The notes under the pieces: model-generated
Told to the model about the DNA's origin: nothing
Seen by the model: the letters and a program-made list of their open reading frames with translations, nothing else
The model's database searches: none
In this document: positions 22,784 to 34,355 of the stretch, in pieces
How the letters are laid out: every line of letters starts with the position of its first letter
Numbering within the stretch: the first letter of the stretch is position 1
Made by a program: the position numbers and the translations under genes
Assembly (NCBI GenBank): GCA_021209875.1
Contig: JAGYVD010000010.1
Location: forward strand, 3,038,001-3,102,000
From: Rosellinia necatrix
Lineage: Eukaryota > Ascomycota > Sordariomycetes > Xylariales > Xylariaceae
Length of the DNA: 64,000 nucleotides
Direction of reading: 5' to 3'

Positions 22784-24776
22784 ATGAGCGTGAAGACAGT
22801 CGAATTCAAGTCCTTCACGGACCAAAAGCCTGGAACGTATGTTATTGTTTACCTGATCTACCCCACCACCGCCAACATGACGAAGAGGCCCCAGAAAAAC
22901 CATCGACGCCCAATTCCCACCGCCTGTGATGGTCCGCTATAACCTACTGACCAAATCAATAGCTCTGGCCTTCGGAAAAAGGTCAAAGTCTTCCAGCAGC
23001 CTCACTACAGCGAATCCTTCGTTGCCAGCATCTTGTTGTCTATACCAGAGGGTGTCGAAGGTTCGTATATGTAGCTTCACTCATCAACGTGGCTTAGCTG
23101 CCTTCTTACCTCGGGCTGACTGGCCTTGTCTGGGAATACAGGATCATTCTTAGTCATTGGCGGCGACGGCCGCTTCTGGAACCCAGAGGTTATTCAGCTC
23201 ATTGCCAAGATTGGCGCTGGTTATGGCGTTAAGAAGCTCTTGATCGGGCAAAATGGCATTTTATCCACGCCCGCTGCCAGTCACGTTATCCGAAAGCGGA
23301 AGGCCACGGGCGGCATTCTCCTAACAGCCAGCCACAACCCCGGCGGTAAGTTCGGAGACGTCACGGCCGAGACTCTCGCTGATTGAAATGACTACAGGAC
23401 CTAACGAAGACTTCGGTATCAAATATAACCTGTCCAATGGCGGCCCCGCCCCTGAAAGCGTCACGGACAAGATTTACGCGGCGTCCAAGACCCTAACGTC
23501 CTACAGGATCGTCGATCTCCCTGATATCGACATCTCCACCATCGGAACGAAGACCTACGGTAGCCTCGAGGTCGAGATTATCGACAGCACCGCTGACTAC
23601 ATGCAGATGCTAAAAGACATCTTTGATTTCCCCTTGATCAAGAAGTTCTTCAGCAATAACCCTGACTTCAAAGTCCTGTTCGATGGTCTGCACGGCGTTA
23701 CCGGCCCCTATGGAACGGCTATTTTTGAGGACGAGCTGGGGCTCAAGAACTCTATCCAGAACTGCATCCCTGCGCCCGACTTCAACGGCGGCCACCCGGA
23801 CCCCAATCTGACCTATGCCCACTCTCTCGTTTCCGTCGTAGACAAGAACTCGATCCCCTTTGGTGCCGCATCCGACGGCGACGGCGACCGAAACATGATT
23901 TACGGAGCCGGCGCCTTTGTCTCCCCCGGAGATAGTCTGGCCATCATCGCCCACCACGCCAAGCTCATCCCTTACTTCAAGAAGCAGGGTGTCTACGGTC
24001 TAGCGCGGAGCATGCCGACATCCGGTGCCGTCGATCTGGTGGCCAAGGCCCAGGGCCTAAACTGCTATGAGGTCCCGACGGGCTGGAAGTTCTTCTGTGC
24101 CCTCTTCGACGCCGACAAACTCAGCATCTGCGGCGAGGAGAGTTTTGGCACGGGTAGCAACCATGTGCGGGAGAAGGATGGCCTCTGGGCGGTTGTCGCC
24201 TGGCTTAACATCATTGCTGGTCTTGGCGAGGCCAATCCTGGGGTTACCCCGAGCATTAAGGAAATCCAGAAAGACTTCTGGACCACGTATGGCCGTGTCT
24301 TCTTTACCCGCTACGACTATGAGAACGTCGATTCCGACGGGGCCAATAAGGTTGTTGGTACACTAAAAGACCTTGTTGCCAAGTCAGACTTCATTGGTAG
24401 CAAAATCGGAGGTAAGAACCCCAGTCGCGTAGCGATGAAGAGTGTGTTTATAGTCATGATGCTATGCTAATCTCGGCTATCAGAACGTACCGTCACGGAT
24501 GCCGGAAACTTCTCCTACACCGATCTCGACGGGTCGGTAGCGTCCAACCAGGGCCTCTACGCTCGCTTCTCCAGTGGGAGTCGAATTGTTGTCCGACTAT
24601 CCGGCACCGGTTCATCTGGGGCTACGATTCGGCTGTATATTGAGCAATACAGCAAGGACCCGTCGACGTATGCACAGGATGCGCAGGACTTCTTAAAGGA
24701 TGAAATCAAGTTCGCAACCGGTTTGTTGAAGTTTAAAGAGTACGTTGGACGGGGTGAACCCGATGTGAAGACATAA
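22784..24776 (+). CDS. pgm2: Phosphoglucomutase
   Basis: Interconverts glucose 1-phosphate and glucose 6-phosphate in the cytosol, linking glycolysis to UDP-glucose, glycogen and wall-glucan synthesis. Five exons, 22784-22836, 22963-23060, 23142-23345, 23398-24411 and 24484-24776, are phase-consistent and give about 553 aa, the normal length. The phosphoserine loop is [16 protein letters not shown], split by a 52-nt intron. The metal-binding loop is DGDGDRN, the sugar-binding loop is [12 protein letters not shown], and the phosphate-binding loop is [15 protein letters not shown]; all are complete. The ATG at 22784 precedes the conserved N-terminus ([22 protein letters not shown]). Its pyrimidine-rich leader fits strong constitutive expression. 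Confidence 0.96.
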
Positions 24777-25340
24777 AGCGGTTCATAGTCTATGTCCGTT
24801 CCCGTTTATAAGCGCGCTAGATTGCCACACAAAAAAAGGATGATGAGCGTTTTCTGCCGGGTCGAAACCCGGGGCTGGTATAATCAAGTTATTAATAGAC
24901 GAGTGTTAACTCGCCGCCTGGCTCTTCGTTGTGTATGTTAACGTGCTGTTACCGAGTGAGTCAAACGACATGAGTAAATTCCTCGACGCCCGAACCAACA
25001 ACCCGAACCAACAATCCCGTCAACGGCCCTAAGCCGGAGGGGGGAAGGGGAGGGAAGAGGGGGGTTCGTAACTCCCGAGCCTGCGTGGTGCTTATGCACA
25101 CGAGAACGGGAAACCCCGAGGGTTTGGGGGATACTTATGCTAGGTTCACCGGGGTTCGGAAACGGAAACTTAGAATTAAGCACGGTGGTGCCGACAAACC
25201 GCGCTCTTAAAAGCAATCGCCCGACCGATTGTCAGACACGGGATACTCACATCGTACGATTCAGGATCCATCATACGATCGTTGCGGTGGCATTGGAAGC
25301 CACGTCCGTTTTAAAAGATACATCATCGAATCGAAAGAGC
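24777..25340. other. Intergenic
   Basis: Spacer between two plus-strand genes, with a purine-rich patch (AGGGGGGAAGGGGAGGGAAGAGGGGGG) at about 25036-25064. The fumarate reductase frame stays open upstream to 25137, but the protein-like part starts at 25341. Confidence 0.45.
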
Positions 25341-27044
25341 ATGGTAAGCGCAAACAATTGGTCTCACCTTCCACCTCCCCGTACTTGCTCAATGCGGCAC
25401 TGGAGTGGCGCTTCGCTCACCTACTTCGTAATCGGGGTCACGGCAGCCATCTCATGCATGCTCTACTTCCGCGGCACGCCCGTCACTAACTTCAATTTCG
25501 ACTTCAAGACCCATACCGAATCACCGGAAACAAACACCATGTCGAGACCGGTCATCGCCGTGGGCTCGGGCCTCGCGGGGCTCGCGGCCGCGTACGAGGC
25601 GCTGCGGGCCGGCGCCGCCAGCGTGCACATGCTCGACCGCGCCGCCAAGCCCGGCGGCAACAGCATCAAGGCGTCGTCGGGGATCAACGGCGCCGGCACC
25701 CGCTTCCAGCGGGACAAGGACATCAAAAACGACGACAGTGCGCGGTTCTACGACGACTCGGTGCGGTCGGCGGGCACGAGTCTGGGTGGGGGCGACGCGG
25801 CGGCCCTTGGGAAGGCGGACCGCGAGGCCCTCATCGAGGCGCTGACGACCCGCTCGGCCGCCGCCGTCGACTGGCTCGCCGACGAGATCGGCGTCGACCT
25901 GACGACCGTGGCGCGGCTCGGCGGCCACTCGGCCGCGCGCACGCACCGCGGCACCACCGGCCCGCCGCCAGGGGCCGCCATCGTCGGCGCGCTGCTGAAG
26001 AAGCTCGGCGCCGACCCGCGGTTCACGCTGACGTCGTCGGCCGAGGTCGTGTCGCTCATCACACGCGACGACGACGACCGTGCGGTGACGGGCGTGCGGT
26101 ACAAGACCGCCGAGGACGGTGCGGTGCACGACCTGCTGGGCCCCGTGGTGTTCGCCGCCGGCGGCTTCGCGGGCGACACCGACGGCCTGCTGGCGACGCA
26201 TCGCCCGGACCTCGCGCGCATGCCCTCGACCAACGAGGCGCGCCCGGCACCCCACGGCCTCCTGACCGCCGTGGGCGCCGCGTTCGTCGACATGGACCGC
26301 GTCCAGGTGCACCCGACAGGCTTCGTGGACCCGCGCGACCCGCGCGCCCGTTATAAGTTCCTCGCGGCCGAGGCACTGCGTGGCGAGGGCGGCATCCTAC
26401 TCTCATCCGGCGAGGGGCGTCGGTTTGTGAACGAGATGGACCGCCGCGACGTCGTCAGCGATGCCGTCATGAATCTATCGCCTGCCGCCGCCGCCGCCGC
26501 CGCCGGAGAGGATGAGGACGAGAGCGAGACGCAGCAGTACGAAGTCACGCTCCTTCTCGACCCCGGCGCCTCTGAGGCTGCCGGTTCGCACCTCTCGTTC
26601 TACCTCTTCAAGGGCCTCATGCGCAAGGTGAAAGTCCGCGACCTCCCGCCCGCCGCGATCGAGGCCGTCGATCGGTATGCTGCCGCCGTCGCTGCTGGCA
26701 TCGATGCTGATTTCGGGCGGGCCAGCTTCGGACATTGGCGCTTGCCGGCTGGCGAGGAGAATCGTGATCAAGAGGTCGCCGTCGGCACTGTCACGCCTGT
26801 TACGCACTTTACTATGGGCGGCGTCGCGTTCGATACGCGAGCGCGCGTGCTCCGGCGGGGTGAGGGTGGGCTGGTTCCGATCAAAGGGCTCTGGGCTGCT
26901 GGCGAGATCACGGGTGGTGTTCACGGCGATAATCGCCTTGGTGGATCGTCGCTGCTCGAGTGTGCTGTATTTGGACGCGTTGCTGGGGCTGAGGCGGCGG
27001 AGGCGGCGAAGGCGGATGCGAAGGCGGATGCGGATGCGGTGTAG
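25341..27044 (+). CDS. osm1: FAD-dependent fumarate reductase, soluble Osm1/Frd type
   Basis: Reduces fumarate to succinate with electrons from reduced flavin, which helps reoxidise FADH2/NADH and supports oxidative folding in the ER and mitochondria in yeast. Single exon, 567 aa from the ATG at 25341. Residues about 27-46 (LTYFVIGVTAAISCMLYF) form a membrane anchor or uncleaved signal; a downstream ATG at 25539 would give the bare enzyme (501 aa). The core shows the dinucleotide-binding VGSGLAGLAAAYEAL, GGNSIKASSGINGAGT, then HPTGFVDPR, ALRGEGGILLSSGEGRRFVNE with the active-site Arg, and the C-terminal FAD loop WAAGEITGGVHGDNRLGGSSLLECAVFG. There is no cytochrome-b5 or heme domain. An Ala run (GCC repeat) and an Ala/Asp/Lys tail are low complexity. 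Fully intact. Confidence 0.92.
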   Translation: MVSANNWSHLPPPRTCSMRHWSGASLTYFVIGVTAAISCMLYFRGTPVTNFNFDFKTHTESPETNTMSRPVIAVGSGLAGLAAAYEALRAGAASVHMLDRAAKPGGNSIKASSGINGAGTRFQRDKDIKNDDSARFYDDSVRSAGTSLGGGDAAALGKADREALIEALTTRSAAAVDWLADEIGVDLTTVARLGGHSAARTHRGTTGPPPGAAIVGALLKKLGADPRFTLTSSAEVVSLITRDDDDRAVTGVRYKTAEDGAVHDLLGPVVFAAGGFAGDTDGLLATHRPDLARMPSTNEARPAPHGLLTAVGAAFVDMDRVQVHPTGFVDPRDPRARYKFLAAEALRGEGGILLSSGEGRRFVNEMDRRDVVSDAVMNLSPAAAAAAAGEDEDESETQQYEVTLLLDPGASEAAGSHLSFYLFKGLMRKVKVRDLPPAAIEAVDRYAAAVAAGIDADFGRASFGHWRLPAGEENRDQEVAVGTVTPVTHFTMGGVAFDTRARVLRRGEGGLVPIKGLWAAGEITGGVHGDNRLGGSSLLECAVFGRVAGAEAAEAAKADAKADADAV

Positions 27045-27984
27045 AGGGCTGGGTGCGTTGGTTTGTCTCGGGTTCGATTGAGGGCTTATGCGGTACGGGT
27101 ACGGGGCGTCATCGTGATTCACCTGGTGTTGGTCTATACATAACTACTGTAAGATACTTGTTCAGTGTGTGTTGCTTGGACGTATGTACGCCGACCGCGC
27201 TACTGTCACAGTTAAGGGACAGACATGTCATGTGTCTTAGCTCTCTTTGCCGAGATCCGGCCTTACGATGCTATGTCGCTCTGCAAAGTACGGTGTGGTG
27301 CCATCCTTCATATGGATATGTTTTCCGGAATCGGATGAAAAGATGAGTGCAGCTTGCTAGACAAAACGGATGCGTTCGTTGATAGATATAACCATACTAG
27401 AAGTCTCAAAAGGGCAGGTAGGGAACCCCATGCGGCTTTGACCCGGCGTGTCTTGGCGAAAGAGGCAAGTCTTTGTCGCCCTGACCCCAATACAACCGCC
27501 TTATCTCGAGCCTACTGGTGAGTGATTCGATTCCGGCGAGTGCAACGGGTTAGACAGAGGCAAGGACCAGGGACGGGTGAGTTCTGTCCATTGCATGTCG
27601 ATGGTCGAAAGCGCGGTAATTGCACCGTCTATAATTGTATTTTGCACGGACTTATACGCCGAACATTTGGCGTGTAAAGACAGTATGATAGGGAAAGAAA
27701 GAAACCAATCAACCACCAATCTAGTCATGCACACTACCCAATATCGTCCGAGCCACGCCTTGCTCAACTAGTTAGTTACCTGACGTACTTGTCTAGCGTT
27801 GATCAAGGACGTATGCAGCCTACAATAGTTACCAATGTGACGGGTAGTTAACCCCCACACGGCAACACGGGCCCTTACTATGCATGTATATGAATAAGAG
27901 CTATCTGCTGTAGATCTGCCGTCTCCTATCGCGTGCCTGTATCCCTCGGTCTTTCTATCCCACGGCTGCTGCCCCCTAGACAAG
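27045..27984. other. Intergenic
   Basis: No coding segment or repeat recognised. It should include the 3' UTR of the reductase and the promoter of the esterase. Confidence 0.45.
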
Positions 27985-30244
27985 ATGGTTGGCCTCAAAC
28001 GGGCTCGATGGGCGTCGCTCGCCGTTGCCGCCGTAGCCTACCTTCCGTGGGCAACGATGGGCTCCAGTCACCTCCGTGTGCAGATCTCTGTCGGGCATGG
28101 CATACTCCAAGGCAACGTGGACGGCAGAGTGGTGCTCATGTTCGCGCCCCAAGGCACCGATCCCCTAGAAGACACGGATGTCACGTCAACACCTAACAAG
28201 ATGTTCGGCATGAACGTCTTCGACTTTGGCGCTGAGGACATCGTCACTCTGTCTGGTGGGAGTCCAAATGGTACTGCGACGGGCGTCACCGGCTTTCCAC
28301 TCGTGAGCATGGGTAAGAGATTCCCAATGGGTTTTATTCCTTCCCTTATTCGGAGCAGCAATTGAGGTTTTGGCAATCTGCGACGCTACGCTTTTGGGGT
28401 GCTCGCATTAGGGGCGTTCGGAATTCGTGAGCAGCTTATAGGAATTGGTACTTACTAACCAACACGCTTTCTCACTAGATGATGTCCCTGCTGGCACCTA
28501 CCGAATTCAGGCCTTTTTAAATCCCTACGACAAGGCTAAGCGTAGTGACGGCTCCGAGGTGCACGTCAAGTTTCCTTGTGGCGACGGCGCACCCAATGTC
28601 AATGGCGTTGGAAGTCTGACTACGTCAGCAATGGACCTTCAGGTGCTTGGTGGTCCGCAAACCATCAAGCTTGCCTTCGACAATGTTACGCCTGTCGAAG
28701 CTTTCACCGGGAAGGAAATTGGAGGATGCTCGCAGGGTAACTACGTCGATAAGACGTATTTGAAGTATGTCAAGATCAGAAGCAAGAAGCTTAGCGAATT
28801 CTGGGGCCGTGATATGTATGTTGGCGCCAGCGTCCTCCTCCCCGGCGGATATAACGCCTCAGATAAGCACACCCGATACCCTGTCCTGTACAACCAAAAT
28901 CACTGGACGGGTAGCCAAGGCGCCTACGGTTATTCTTATCTCGATGACTTTGCGGCGGAATGGGACAACGGCGTCATTTCCGGTGTCAACGGTGCCCCTG
29001 ACCGCCCAGCACCCAAGTTGATCATCGTTTCTTTCCGCCACGAAGCCCCATTTTACGACGATTCATACGGGGTAAATACAGCGAACATAGGACCCTACGG
29101 CGATGCTATCAACGATGAACTCATCCCGTACATTGACGGGAAGTTCAACACCATCGCTCAGCCGTACGCACGAATCCAGGATGGTGGCTCAACAGGTGGC
29201 TGGATATCTGCGGCTAGCCTCATTTTCCGACCGGATCTTTTCGGTGCCTGTTTCTCGTCATATCCAGACTCATTGGACTTTCACAAGCATCAGGATATTC
29301 CACTGTACACTAACGCCAACGCGTACCAAACCGCCAAAGGCGAAAAGATCGTGTCTATTCGCTATTTCCAAGGAGATACCCAGGTCACCCTGGCAACAGT
29401 TGAGCAGGAGAACCACTGGGAACACGTCTTCGGCACCTCATCCCGTTCTTCGTTACAATGGGATGTCTGGAACGCCGCCTTTGGCGCCCAGGGGCTCAAC
29501 GGCTACCCGCTCGAGCCGTGGGATAAAGTCACCGGCGAGATATACCCAGAGGCGGTGGAGTTCTGGAAGGAAATGGACCTATCCAATTACATCGCCAGCA
29601 ACTGGGACAACAAGAAGAACCTGGGCAGGGTGCTACGCGGGCGCATCTACGTCTACGTCGGCACCCACGACGACTACTTCCTCAACGAGGGCGTGGCGGC
29701 ATTCGAGAAGCGCGTCAACGGGCTCGGCGGGCCCAGCTGGGCCAACGTCACCATCACGCCCGGCCAGACCCACGGCGGGAACTACCAGCGCCGCGACACC
29801 TGGGACTACCTGGAGCTCGTGTCCCGCTGGGTCCGAGACCACGGCCCGCAGGGCAAGACGCCGCTGTCCAAGGGCCGCACGAGCCCCGCGAGCCGCGGGA
29901 ACAGATTCGAAGACGTCATCCAAGCCGGCGGGCACGGCGCCGCGCTGAGACGCCAGCAGAAGCCCACGCTCGCGTACCAGGCCGGCGCCAAGACCGGCGC
30001 CGCCATCAAGGCGACCGCCGGCCGCTGGGATCCGGGCGTCGCGCTGCAGGCGCAGTGGGTTGTGGACGGGCGCGCGAGCGGCGCCGCGTTCGCGGTGAGG
30101 CAGGGCGATGTGGTGCGGTACGCCGCCCCGACGGCGAAGAGTAGTACGCGGTTCGAGCTGAAGCTGCGCGTCACCGGCACGAAGAGGAACTACGAGGATG
30201 AGACGAGGGAGAGCAATACCGTTGTCGTCGTGGGCAGGGGATGA
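27985..30244 (+). CDS. Secreted esterase, esterase-D/enterochelin-esterase-like fold
   Basis: Predicted extracellular alpha/beta hydrolase of the putative-esterase family. Exons 27985-28312 and 28479-30244 meet across an intron with a CTTACTAAC branch site, giving about 697 aa. The N-terminus has a signal peptide (RWASLAVAAVAYLPWATMG). A beta-rich domain of about 200 residues comes first (VPAGTYRIQAFLNPYDK). The hydrolase then shows RYPVLYNQNHWTG, ELIPYIDGKFNTIAQPYARIQ, nucleophile elbow DGGSTGGW (Ser about residue 347) and TPGQTHGGNYQRRD with the likely catalytic His. The last 120 residues (WDPGVALQAQWVVDG ... KLRVTGTKRNYEDETR) look like a small beta-sandwich. The substrate is not known; polysaccharide esters or xenobiotic esters are possible. 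Confidence 0.87.
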
Positions 30245-32329
30245 GTTATGCTTATGAGGTTTTAGGTGTTGTTCTCTGGTCACGTTTATGGGGTTGGCTG
30301 AGGTCATAACTAACTGTAATAAATAAACATTAACTATGCCATGGAAGATCGTACTTGCTGCGACTAGAAAGATTACAGTACGCGGTGAAATCTACACATT
30401 CATAGAACTTTCCTCTCTACCACTAATATCTGATCTCATCTCGGCGTCGGGCCAATGGTGTCTAGATGCAGGTGTGTGAATCTATAGGCGCATTAGCTGA
30501 TGCGTTTGGTTTGCGTCGTCGGAGTTGCCCACCAACTGCATAGCTAGCCTAGACTTGTCTGGTTTCTGGGACCCCTGTTACTTTGAGCCACTCGAGGATT
30601 ATTGAACCCATGTGAGAACCGAATGTAGGCAATCGGACGCGAAAAGGATTCGGTATCCGGAGATGATTCCCTCTTGAGTGTACCAACCCGCCCTCACAAT
30701 CGAAAGGGGAATGTTTGTGGGAGACCTACCTCAAAGGGTAGTTAGTTGAGCGATGGTGTGTGACGGTGATGAGACGGTATTCATCAACCTGGGAGTAATA
30801 ATCCTACCTCCAGTGCGTCCGAGGATACGAGGGGGTATCAGCCCAACTACACTCGCTCTCTAGCGTGCAACGATTGCTCCCCGTCGGTGGGATGCAGTGC
30901 CGGGCGCTATTCTCGAAGGTGTACTACCTAATGTCTTAGACTCTTTGTATGTATACGTATGAGAGGGAGGGGGGAGCAGCCTCCGGCTGGATGGTGCCGG
31001 ATGACGGAGGTCCGATCAGCCGGTGGAACAACCACCAACTCGATTGGTTACGTAGCGTGCTTGGCGAATGTCCGTAAATAGGTACATGGGATGAGGGGAT
31101 TGTTAGCGGCCTCCCAGCAGATTACTTAGGGCAGGCAAAGGCGGGATTGTTTGATTAGTCTTGGACCTGTGCCGATTGCTAAATGAAAAGGATCCTTCCA
31201 AGCGTCCGTGATAATAATCGCCTAACACGATGAGTAGTAGGTGTTAGTGTAGGTCTGGTCGCCGATCCATAGTTATAGCTAATTGTGTAAGAGCTAGATC
31301 GCTGCCTAGACCGAGTCTAATCCCTCTACGGGTTCGCTCGACGTGATATCTACGCCATATTTCTTGATACACTACACGTACATGGGGCTTAGTACACTAC
31401 ATGCTACGGTACACCACGTACGCAGTCTAGATCCGCTCTCCTCAGCCCTGATAACATGGGCCCATCCCATCCCATGGATGGAAAAGGTGAGGTGGGTGAT
31501 ACAGGTTTGGTTGAGAGCGATTGTTGGTGGAAGGGGGGCTGATGCCACGAATCGTGTGCCAATTGGAACCTACCAAACCCTTTATCTCAGCCCAATTCAG
31601 TCTCCCGCTAGCTGTCGTTAATGCCGTGAACCGCCACATTTATGACTGCAGGCAAGGATGAAAACCGGGGGGGCAGACGATGACGGTTCTGGTAAAATCT
31701 GGAGAGGCCTGGACGAGGAAGGCTTCTGCGGAACAAATCCTACATATAACCCTACCCATCGAATCTGGCGTTGTGGATCGAATAGCCACCACCGGAGGTT
31801 CTGTTGATATCCAGCTTCATTTGTTACTCTCGTACCAGTCGTCCCTCGTCGAAGTAGTGTACTTGTAGGTTCGTTTGTATTGTTTGGCGACAGTGGATAT
31901 GCTTGTGTTGTTGTATATCGTCATTATCTAGTAGGTATGTCGCCGTTGCGAATTAGTGTAGTTACACATCGGGCAAGGATGTATGATTGCATTAGCGATG
32001 GTAACCATGGCTTTTTCTTTCCTACCAACGACAATAGGCTATCTGACCAAGACGGGAGTTGATTTGCTAGATTAAGGTCCCCAAGAATAGACAACCCCTG
32101 TCCTCTGCCCTGTCGGTGGCTTAAGCCAAGGGTGGATGCACTGGATCCGAGTGTTGGTAGCTCACCTAGGTAGCTGACACAAAAGAGAAGAGGGTGCGCA
32201 ACAATTGGGATGAAACCAGTCCGGTGGTGTTTGATTCGATTCCTCTCTTGTTTCATCATCTCAACTACGAGCGCAATCAATAACACACTCGGTATCAGTC
32301 CCGGTCGCTCGCCGCGATCTCATCTCACG
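30245..32329. other. Long intergenic region without recognised genes
   Basis: About 2.1 kb with frequent stops in all frames. Short frames at 31343-31621 and 31680-31868 have no recognisable motif. It separates the esterase from the DUF7053 gene. Confidence 0.45.
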
Positions 32330-33643
32330 ATGGTGCTAAGAAAGAAAGACGTATACACCATCATCACGTCCATTCCCGGTTTCATACCCCGCCAGTTAGC
32401 CATCGACATCCTCCACAGCCATGGCGAAGTCATCACTCTCAATCCCCTCGTGCTCAGTCACAAGCAGATCAAGGCGCCCCGCGATGCCGCCGCCGACGAG
32501 TACTTCTCGACATGGTACGAGATCACCGAGCGTGTCCAATTCGTCCCCGGTATGGGCAGGTTCGGGTCCGGCAAGATCTCGTTCAATGCTTGCTTCCACG
32601 ACTTGCCGTGGGGCCTCCAGACCCACGTATACGCCCCCCTGAATATCGACATGCGCAATAAGTATCGCATCGCCGGGAACCAGCCGGGTGTTGAGCTCCC
32701 GGAGCCGCCCGAGATTGGGCTTGCCGAGTTGGGAGTCCCGAAGGATGGGCTCTACTTGCGCGAAGATATCGAAATCCGGTGCAACATCGCCATGGTAGGG
32801 ACCGTGAAGGCACAGATGAAGGCTGCGAGCAAAGAGATGGTGGATCGTATCATCAAGAAGGCCGAACTACTGGACGCCGGCATACTACGAGCTATGATTG
32901 AGGATGGGAAGATGAAAACATACAAACCGCAGAGCGTAGTATATGCGGGTGGACTGAACGAGCAATCAAGGTCGCCACAGCTGTCGCCACCACTCCCTTA
33001 CAGTCAAGAATCGCCGAGGTCACCGAGATCCCCGACAGTACCGTACCAGGTTCCGAGACCGGTATCTGTGCAATATCAACAACCCAGCCGCCCCGGCACA
33101 TCCGGTTCATCGGTCGCATACCCCTCGCACTGGCAGATGCAGCAGCAGCAAATGGCGATCGATGAGAACCGGCCAACCCATTTATATCCAGGACCACCGT
33201 ACAGCCAACCCGGTCCCCCTCAGGGGGGCGGGCATTCGGTCGTGATGGAACTGCCAGGCGACTTCTACCATCCCCAGCCGTCGCCGCAGCCCTCCCCGAC
33301 GAACACGAACTCAACCATGGGCCGCAGCTCTCCCAACCCGGCCGTTCCCTCCTACTCGCCTGAGCTTAACGGCCAGCGGTGGTCACACCAGCCGAACCAG
33401 TCGACAAGGTTGGTCTCGCGGCCCGCCTCGTTCGCCTCCGACCCCGGGGTCGCAAACCGCGTGTCGCCGGGCCTCGAGCACAAGGGCTTCGCCGCCGAGC
33501 TGGCGACGCACCGCGAGACGCCCGAGGAGTACGGCGGCGGCGGCCGCGGCGGCGCCGAGAAGCAGCCCTGGGGCCGCGCCCCCACCTACCGCCCGTACGG
33601 ATACAGCTATAACCCTGCGGACTACAGCGCGCGGGGTCGCTGA
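32330..33643 (+). CDS. DUF7053-type fungal protein with Pro-rich tail
   Basis: 437 aa, single exon, start ATG at 32330. Residues 1-200 are the conserved fungal domain I recognise as DUF7053: VYTIITSIPGFIPRQLAIDILHS, FSTWYEITERVQFVPG, KISFNACFHDLPWGLQTHVY, then LREDIEIRCNIAMVGTVK and RIIKKAELLDAGIL. The overall shape (lipid-binding START-like?) is a guess. The C-terminal half is disordered and rich in Pro, Ser, Gln and Tyr (QMQQQQM, PSPQPSPTNTNS), ending with a Gly-rich patch. There is no signal peptide or membrane span. Molecular role unknown; the disordered tail suggests a regulatory or scaffolding function. Confidence 0.82.
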   Translation: MVLRKKDVYTIITSIPGFIPRQLAIDILHSHGEVITLNPLVLSHKQIKAPRDAAADEYFSTWYEITERVQFVPGMGRFGSGKISFNACFHDLPWGLQTHVYAPLNIDMRNKYRIAGNQPGVELPEPPEIGLAELGVPKDGLYLREDIEIRCNIAMVGTVKAQMKAASKEMVDRIIKKAELLDAGILRAMIEDGKMKTYKPQSVVYAGGLNEQSRSPQLSPPLPYSQESPRSPRSPTVPYQVPRPVSVQYQQPSRPGTSGSSVAYPSHWQMQQQQMAIDENRPTHLYPGPPYSQPGPPQGGGHSVVMELPGDFYHPQPSPQPSPTNTNSTMGRSSPNPAVPSYSPELNGQRWSHQPNQSTRLVSRPASFASDPGVANRVSPGLEHKGFAAELATHRETPEEYGGGGRGGAEKQPWGRAPTYRPYGYSYNPADYSARGR

Positions 33644-34355
33644 AGTAACGGCGGCGTGTCACCTGAACCATGGGTGGCTTTGTTGAGGCGGGACATTTGT
33701 ATTATAAAAACCGGAATGGGCATGGATGGATGGTCTATCACGGCCAGCGATGCTTTACTTGGGAGGGTGGAGTTTCAGGGGTTCTGGGATGGATGAGATA
33801 CAGTCTATACTCAGTGGCGCAAAATACCGCCTGCAATTTTCGATGCTTACACTACAATCATACCATGGCTGGGTCAGAACGATACCTAGGCTACTCGAAT
33901 TTACTTTGTCTATAACACTCGATTGCCCAATGCGTTTCGACAGGTGGCTTCCAACCCTTTATGTGTGAAAAGTGATACCATCAAGCTAGCCAGAATGAAG
34001 CATCACGCTACGTTGCGGTGATGTAATGCTTGAACTAGTATTGAGCCACGCTATCCCGCTAGTCTGGTCTCAACGGCTAACCAAGGGTCGGTGCCGGGAT
34101 GGTGCTGGTATGATGTTGTTGGTGCCTACTAGGGTCATCGAAAGAACAACGAGGAGGGGGGGAGGGGGCTACATGGCCCAAAATGACGAGGAGATCAATC
34201 ACATTGTCCCCATCTCTATTGAATCGCATTGGGCATTTCACAATTGCAGTGTCTTGAGCGGTTGAACCAATGTATAGGGATAGATATACTACAGTAATTA
34301 TAAAGTTGATTACAGCCACAGCGTCAAACTGTCAAACCGTTGAACCGTAGTAGGC
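33644..34355. other. Convergent intergenic region
   Basis: Between the 3' ends of the DUF7053 gene and the FAD-linked oxidase. Nothing recognised. Confidence 0.45.

Noticed and set aside
26059..26406. Minus-strand frames inside the fumarate reductase
   Set aside because: Antisense shadows caused by high GC at third positions; the plus frame has all the family motifs.
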